Assembly: GCF_005239225.2 (NCBI RefSeq)
Contig: NC_133300.1
Span: 20,139,584 to 20,203,583, forward strand
From: Populus alba
Lineage: Eukaryota > Streptophyta > Magnoliopsida > Malpighiales > Salicaceae
DNA: 64,000 bases
Direction of reading: 5' to 3'
The notes under the pieces were generated by a model that searched no databases, had not been told where the DNA came from, and saw only the letters and a program-made list of their open reading frames with translations. Below, piece after piece: positions 57,556 to 64,000 of this stretch. Position 1 is the stretch's first letter. Each line of letters opens with the position of its first letter. The translations under genes were made by a program, and so were the position numbers.

Positions 57556-59236
57556 CGAGAAGGAAATGACGGCAGTGGTGCACTGCCTTGGCATATGGAG
57601 AGTATATCTGCTGGGGCCGAAATTTATTGTCAAGACCGACAATGTTGCCAATACATTCTTCAAGACGCAAAAGAAATTGTCGCAACGACAAGCTCGGTGG
57701 CAGGAATTCTTGGCCGAATATGATTTCGTATGGGAGCACAAACCGGGGAGCCACAATCAGGTTGCGGATGCACTCAGCAGACGCGAGGTAATTGCTACTG
57801 TTCTTGCTATTGTTCAGGTGGAGTCGGACATGCTGGATCGACTTCGCAAAGCTGCTACGGAGGATGCAGCGTACAAGAAAATGATTGAGCTTGTACGAGA
57901 AGGAACAATACGGAGGTATTGGTTGGAGCAGGACCTACTCTATGCAAAGGGGGGTCGAATCTTTGTGCCTAAGGGAGAGCTGCGAAAATACTTAATGACG
58001 GAGACTCATGATCCGCAGTGGGCTGGACATCCGGGAAGGGAAAGGATGGTTGCTCTCTTGTCGCAGACTTATTATTGGCCGAAGATGGAAGAAGATGTAG
58101 AACTCTACGTAAGGACTTGTCTAGTGTGTCAACAAGACAAGACTTTGCGGCAGCGAGAGGCAGGCTTGTTACAGCCGCTGCCGATTCCAGAGAAGCCTTG
58201 GGTGTCAGTTTCAATGGATTTTATTGTTGGTTTTCCAAAGGTGGATGGCATGAACACGATCATGGTTGTTGTGGACAGATTCACCAAGTATGCGGTGTTT
58301 GTCGCTGCCCCGACGGTGTGTACAGCTGAAGTGGCCACAGAATTATTCTACCGCAACGTGGTGAAGTACTTTGGAGTGCCTTCAGACATTGTAAGCAATC
58401 GCGATGTGCGATTCACAGGCCGATTCTGGACAACATTGTTCAACATGATGTGAACAAGGCTGAAGTTTTCAACTGCCAACCATCCGCAAACTGATGGGCA
58501 GACGGAAAGGATAAATGCTTTGCTGGAGGAATATTTGAGACACTACGTGACGGCGATGCAACGAAACTGGTTGGAGTTGCTTGATAGTGCGCAGTTTTGC
58601 TACAATCTTCAAAAATCCTCGGCAACGGAAGCAAGTCTGTTTGAGCTAGTTTTGGGAGCCCAACCCCAAACTCCTGCTGAGATTGCAGTGCAGATAACGG
58701 GTGGGAAGAGTCCAGCAGCATACAGGTTTGCGATGGAGCGGCAGGAGCTATTTGAGCAAGCACAAGATAGCTTGCGTAAGGCAAGGAAAAGAATGCTCAA
58801 ATATGCCAACCAAAAGCGGAGATTGCTGGAATTCAGTGTGGGTGACAAGGTTGCTCAAGTTAACTCCGCAGATTTGGAAGAAAATCGTCGAGGGTTGGTG
58901 CCAAGGTATGATGGACCTTTCGAAGTCATCGAAAAGGTAGGCGTTGTTGCCTATAGGTTGAAGCTGCCCCGAACGGCTGAAACTTCATCCTACGTTTCAC
59001 GTAAGTTACTTACGGCCCTTTTATGAAGACAACGAAGATCCAAAGAGAAGCAAGTCACACCGAGCTCCTCCTACCATTCACAAGCAATTTGATGATATTG
59101 TCAAAATCATGGATCATCGTCGACGCATAGAAAGAATCGCGGACAGAATTCTTGGTAAAACGATGATACTGACTGGCAATTTGAGGATCAAATACAAGAC
59201 TACCTCACGTCTATTCCGACGAGGACGTCAGACTCT
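57542..59236 (+). pseudogene. 5'-truncated chromovirus pol, right arm, more decayed
   Basis: Same domains as the left copy on the plus strand. The RNase H tail is intact here (YLLGPKFIVKTDN, HNQVADALSRRE). The integrase has the second catalytic Asp changed (VSNRDVRF instead of VSDRDVRF) and a TGA stop at 58451-58453 where the left arm has GGA. Between about 58850 and 59236 there are several short deletions, including 16 bases after AAAATCGT and a larger one in the chromodomain. The frame cannot run to its end. Confidence 0.88.
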
Positions 59237-59239
59237 TCG

Positions 59240-59866
59240 GTCTAGGCACATTGCCTAGGAATTCGGCAGGCGGTGGACTACGAATTCGGCAGCAGCGTGC
59301 AAGGGTCTGTGCAAGTCTTTGAGCTGGCGACTTGGCATGGACGTGGGGCTTAGATGATGGACATTCTAAGTCAGCAGCTGACATAGCAAGGCAGACAAAT
59401 GGGACTGCCATGAGGGCAGGCAGAACATGGGTGGAGGGGCCGAAAGTTGGTGAAGAAAGTGCTTCACCAACCCACTAAAGATAATGGTGGGGATGATACT
59501 CATGGGAATCATGGGGGAAGGTATTAGGCCATGTGAATGGGAATCATGGGGGAAGGTAGTGCTCCACTAGGCCATGTGAATGGGAATCATGGGGGAGGTA
59601 GTGCTCCACTATGCCCCGAAATTAGGGGGTGTTAGGTGAGAATGGAAGCTCACATTTGGCTATAAATAGGCTGCCAAGCCTCTGCTGTGTAGCATGCGAA
59701 TTTGTGCATAGCACACACCATTTTTGTGTATTTCCTTTGTTGATGAGATAAATAAAGGTTGAGAGGGATTCTTGTAAAAGCTTGGTGTGTTTGCTTGTGC
59801 TTGCTTGTGTTTATTCTTTGTCTACGACGAGGGTACTTGGGAGAACCTCTTTGTGTGAGCGAAACA
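59240..59866 (+). mobile_element. Chromovirus LTR, right arm, 5' edge deleted
   Basis: Matches the left LTR in reverse orientation and ends GAGCGAAACA at 59866. The polypurine tract and the first bases of the LTR are missing (gactcttcgg joins tctaggcacattg). One extra partial copy of the 'gggaatcatgggggaagg' unit is present near 59500-59545. TATA box CTATAAATA at 59660-59668. Confidence 0.7.
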
Positions 59867-59957
59867 CTTAGTCGTAGGAAAACACGAGTGAAAGGGTGAG
59901 GCAAGGCTGAGTCTAGCGGGACTAGGCTGCCGCACGGGTTTATTTGCGAGGCGAAAA

Positions 59958-60347
59958 ATGGATAGGATTGGGAAGCATGAGGATGTGAATAAGAAATATA
60001 TGGAGTGGGAAAGCCGTTCTACGAGGATTGTAAAAGAAGAAAGTAAAAGGAGAGGTTTCGAGGATGTTGAAGCAGAGTTAGCGGTTAAGAAGAATGAGAT
60101 AAAAGTTACGAGGATAAAACTTGACAAAGAACGTGAAAAGGTGAAGTATTTAGACGAGAAGCTAGTAACAATGGAAAAACAAAAGGATCAAATCGACGCC
60201 AACAACACTGCTTTGAACAGAACCCACATGTTGCTCATAGAAAAAATGACCAAGACAGATGAGCAAATGGACGAAGCTGCTGCACATGCTCGAATTATTA
60301 GAATCAATGCGCGGAATGTGGGAGGAGACATCATTCGTTATCGCTAA
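59958..60347 (+). CDS. Coiled-coil ORF fragment of the Tat/Ogre-type element, right arm
   Basis: Near-identical to 54668-55099 with a few residue changes (for example KQKDQ for KHKDQ, EKMTKTDE for EKMIKTDE). Same context downstream of the chromovirus LTR. Confidence 0.5.
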   Translation: MDRIGKHEDVNKKYMEWESRSTRIVKEESKRRGFEDVEAELAVKKNEIKVTRIKLDKEREKVKYLDEKLVTMEKQKDQIDANNTALNRTHMLLIEKMTKTDEQMDEAAAHARIIRINARNVGGDIIRYR

Positions 60348-60769
60348 AACCGATGCCTTTCTAGGGAAGATTGAGAACCGCGGCTTTGCCTTGTTACCTT
60401 TTGCTAAAGAGTTTATGGAGGAAAGGGATTAACATGTTGTATTTCTTTTTATTTCTAAATGTAATAAATTTATCAAGCATTAATGAAAAGGGCGTTGACC
60501 CATCTTCTTATGCAAAATCTGTCTCTTGGTGAATATGATTCAAGCAAACGACTCGAAAGGCAGAACTCCTATCAAAGCAATGTGACAAGAGAAACTATGC
60601 TTATAATGTGATGGCTGTTATTCGTTCACAAGAAGGCTGCATCCATACCCAATGAACAAAGCATTCTTATCACAATCATGCATTTTTCTCATACATCTAT
60701 GCACGCATCTCCAGATCGTGAAACATAGGTCCCACGTCCAGAATCCACCAAACCCGGTCTAGATCAAGA

Positions 60770-63700
60770 ATGGAGAACGAAGAAAGAGCTCACTTAGAGT
60801 CACATTATCAGACCGAGTTAGAATCCGTAAAAAATGAAGTTGCTAGGCTGATCGACCTACTCGAGCAACTTTTGAGAGCTAAGAACGGGGAGGGAACGTC
60901 AGCACAACCACCTGAAGGAGCGCCAGCAGCTCACGTCCCTCAAGCATCTCAAAACTAGGGGGCAAACTCGGCCAATGAACAACATTTTGTGCCTATTACC
61001 CCTATCCAACCAACTCAGGCTCCAATCACTGTTGACTTAACAACGGAGGGAATCCCGGATAATAGGTCTCCCAATTTGATGGACCAGGACAAGTTGTTTG
61101 CCTTGGAAGAAAGATTAAGGGCATTGAGGGTAATGACTAGTTTTGACCCCATGTGAGCAGCTGATGTGTGTTTGGTACCAAAACATCGTGTGCCAAAAGA
61201 TTTTAGGATACCAGAGTTCATTAAGTACACTGGTTTGGAATGCCCAAACACTCACATTCGATCCTACTGCAATAAAATGGCGGAAGTAATCCGCGATGAT
61301 AAACTGCTAATCTATTTCTTTCAAGATAGCCTCGCAGGGTCCGCTTTGAGCTGGTACATGAGGTTAGATAGTATCAGGATCAGGAGCTGGAGAGACTTGG
61401 TGGAGGCTTTCCTTAAGCAGTACAAGTTTAACATGGAAATCGCTCCTGATCGAACAAGTCTAATGTCAATGGAGAAAAGGAGCCAAGAGTCAGTAAGGGC
61501 TTATGCACAAAGGTGGAGGGATGAGGCAATGCATGTCCAACCCCCTTTGATAGAAACAGAGATGGTGTGCTTGTTTGCCAATACCTTCTAGGCACCTTAT
61601 TATGAGCACCTAATGGGTAGTTCTTCTCAACATTTCTATGATGCGGTACGCATAGCTGAAAGGATAGAGCAAGGGATTAAAGCTGGGCGTATAGCGATGC
61701 CGTTGGAAAAGAAGGGTTTTATTGGAAGAAAGAGAGAAGGCGATATTAACAACTTGGAAGGTGGGTATAAGGGCAAAAGAGTAGATTCCCATAATCCACA
61801 AGTACCTACCTCTCAATTCTCACACATAAACTTTAACCAACCTTTTTTCCCTAATCGAACAAATAACCAGTCAAACAACCAAAATCACTACCAAAGACCC
61901 CATACAAGATACACTTCAGAACAACTATCGCCGTTACCCATGCCTTTGAAGGACATGTACGCCAAACTGTTGAGCATTGGACACATAGCTCATATCCCTA
62001 CACTACCACTACAACCATCATTCCCAATTTGGTACAAGCCCGAGTTGACTTGCGAGTACCATGCGGGTAATCCCGGGCATGGGATTGAAACCTGTTTCGC
62101 TTTCAAGAAGAGGTTGTTGGAGCTTATTAAGATGGGATGGGTCTCCTTTGAAGACAAGCCCAATGTTAATTCAAGCTCATTGCCTAAACATGCCTCAAAT
62201 AGTAGTGGAGTAGGCATGATAGAAGTTGGAAATCAATACAAGGTGCCTATGAAAAAGTTGTACGACATGTTAGTACGATCAGGATTTCTAGAGGCAAATG
62301 TGGAAAGCCATTTGGAGGGAGGTGACTACTGTGAGTTCCATGGAAGAGATGGACACCATATTGAGGATTGCGTCGAGTTTTGCGAAAAGATTACAAAAAT
62401 GTTAAGAATGTGAATTGAGAATTGAACCCATGGAGAGCAGGGGTGAGGTGAGTATGATGGAAGGTCAAGATGAGATGACAGGAGTATGCAGGGTCCAACA
62501 AACAGCTAATGAGCCCCCACGACTGATCTTGGTTAAACCGTCCTGCACGAAAGGGAATCACAATGCCATGCCTTATAATTATGGGTATGCCTCCAACATT
62601 CGAGCTCCTCTTCCTTTGTTCCAGACTGAGATAAGTGGTTTGACCATGAGTGGTCGTTGCTTTACGCCTGAGGAGTTGAGGAAGGAAAAGGGTAAAGAAG
62701 TGGTAGATCTAGACAAAGCACTAGAAGTTAATAAGCCGGTAACGGAAGAGGAGTCGAATGAATTCTTGAAGTTGATCAAACATAGCGAATATTGCATATT
62801 AGATCAACTAAAAAAGACTCCAGCTAGGATCTCCCTTATGTCCTTGATACTCAGCTCTGAGCCGCATCGAAACGTCTTGCAAAAGGTGTTGAATGAGGCA
62901 TATGTACCCCAAGACATTGAACATAAAACCATGGAACATCTAGTGGGGAGGATCCATGCAACTAATTACCTGTACTTCACGGCTGATGAGCTTGATGCTG
63001 AAGGTACCGGACATAACAAGCCCCTATACATTACGGTTAGGTGCAAGGACTGCCTCATAGGGAAAGTACTCATTGATAATGGATCGGCCCTTAACGTGTT
63101 GCCAAAGCACATTCTGGAGGAAATGCCGATAGATGAATCTCATATGAAGTCGAGTACTATGATGGCCAGAGCGTATGATGGCTCACCTAGGCCAATAATT
63201 GGGTCTTTAGAAGTGGAGTTATATGTGGGACCACAAATGTTCCTAGTGACACTTCAAGTTATGGATATCCATCCTTCCTATAGTATGTTGTTGGGAAGAC
63301 CTTGGATTCATGCAGCGGGGGCGGTAGCTTCATCATTGCACCAATGCCTGAAGTATATCATGAACGGGATGTTGGTAACTGTCAAGGCCGAGGAGACAAT
63401 ATCCATGATAAAGAATGTGGTTGTGCCTTTTATCGAAGCAGATGATTGCAAGGATAACAATATCCATGCTTTTGAGATTGTGAACACCGACTGGGTGCCA
63501 CAAAACACAGTACTGAGAAGGCCAAGGATCTCAGAAGCAGCAAGGATGGCAAGTCTATGCTTCTTGGATCGCGGGATCCCATTTCAATATAACCTTATTG
63601 TTGGGATACGAGAAGGGGTTAATCCGACAAGGATGAAAATAGCTGATCAAAGATTTGGGCTAGGGTATCAACCTAACCAAGAGGATTATCGGTGGGTTGC

Positions 63701-64000
63701 TGGTCGGAGAATGGCAAGAAGGATGGCTAGAATTAAAGGAAGAGATCCTGAAGAAGAAAAGCTAGAAATCCCTCCCCTTAGCGTATCGTTCCCAAGAGCT
63801 GCATACATAATGCAACATGATAAAAGAGCTGAAAGCCTTGGTCTAGAACTGACAAATATGAGCATAAACACCTTGGAGGAAAATAAGAAGGAAGGAGATG
63901 ACATGAAAGCAGTAGCGGGAAAAGGAGATGAAGCGCTGCCACAACTGACGGTCCATACACTAGAAGAAGTCTCCGCCAAGACCTTTGTGCGCAAGTTGGC
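60770..64000 (+). pseudogene. Tat/Ogre-type gag-protease region, right arm
   Basis: Mirror of 51085-54245: coiled segment 60770-60958, gag domain 61166-61591, knuckles and linker 61613-62413, protease (NGSALNVLPKHI here, NML in the left arm) about 62417-63300, then the linker toward RT up to the window end. The same three interrupting stops occur as in the left arm (after the coiled segment, before gag, after gag). In this arm the LGRPWIHAAG tryptophan is intact and the 61613-62413 frame is continuous, so it is locally less decayed than the left copy. Confidence 0.85.

Larger units (their letters stand above)
57556..64000 (-). repeat. Right arm of the large inverted repeat, runs off the window
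   Basis: Mirror of 51011-57540. The last bases (ctttgtgcgcaagttggc) still match the left arm at 51011-51028, so the arm continues past the window. Differences from the left arm are single-base homopolymer indels near the centre, a cluster of deletions at 58.85-59.28 kb, and scattered substitutions elsewhere. Confidence 0.97.

Overview
The window is nuclear DNA from a flowering plant. Genes are split by GT-AG introns, intergenic DNA is very AT-rich, and there are plastid-targeted proteins, a PPR protein, a symbiosis ion channel and many plant transposons. Protein wording and repeat types (tRNA-derived SINE, AT-rich MITE-like repeats, Tat/Ogre-type Gypsy elements) suggest a woody rosid such as poplar or willow. 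That placement is inference.

The gene-rich part (1-45 kb) holds, in order: the last four exons of a BASS-family plastid metabolite transporter (+, enters from the left edge); a small hAT-like transposon carrying a piece of a DUF569 gene; a complete 12-exon POLLUX-type nuclear ion channel (+); a decayed glyoxalase-like (VOC) pseudogene (-); an intronless PPR gene (-); the intact VOC paralogue of that pseudogene (-); about 12 kb of AT-rich repeat DNA (MITE-like repeats, a SINE, an organelle-derived tRNA-Asp relic) with no convincing gene; a 840 bp hAT-type element with an 8 bp target duplication; a CCDC47-like pseudogene fragment (-) next to a complete plastid NFU (NifU-like) iron-sulfur scaffold gene (+); a WEB-family coiled-coil gene (+); a mitochondrial ribosomal protein L27 gene (-); and the 5' part of a BOP1 ribosome-biogenesis gene (+).

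The right part (45.4-64 kb) is a retrotransposon complex. A Tat/Ogre-type Gypsy 3' LTR, in minus orientation, lies in what would be an intron of the BOP1 gene. Beside it come its polypurine tract, two internal tandem arrays and a decayed internal region with no visible reverse transcriptase or integrase. Beyond that lies a very large inverted repeat. Arms of about 6.5 kb (51,011-57,540 and 57,556 to the window end) face each other across a 15 bp spacer. Each arm contains the same nested arrangement: a 5'-truncated chromovirus (RNase H tail, integrase, chromodomain, LTR) joined to a Tat/Ogre gag-protease region that already carries the same stop codons in both arms. The palindrome is therefore a copy of one already dead composite, not two insertions. 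It could be a real fold-back duplication or an assembly chimera.

The intact genes are ordinary housekeeping or signalling loci and do not form a pathway. The most interesting material is structural: the palindrome, the broken BOP1 gene at its edge, the gene-carrying hAT-like element, and two duplicated-then-decayed genes (VOC and CCDC47-like). All exon coordinates were read by eye from splice sites and reading frame; no alignment was run.
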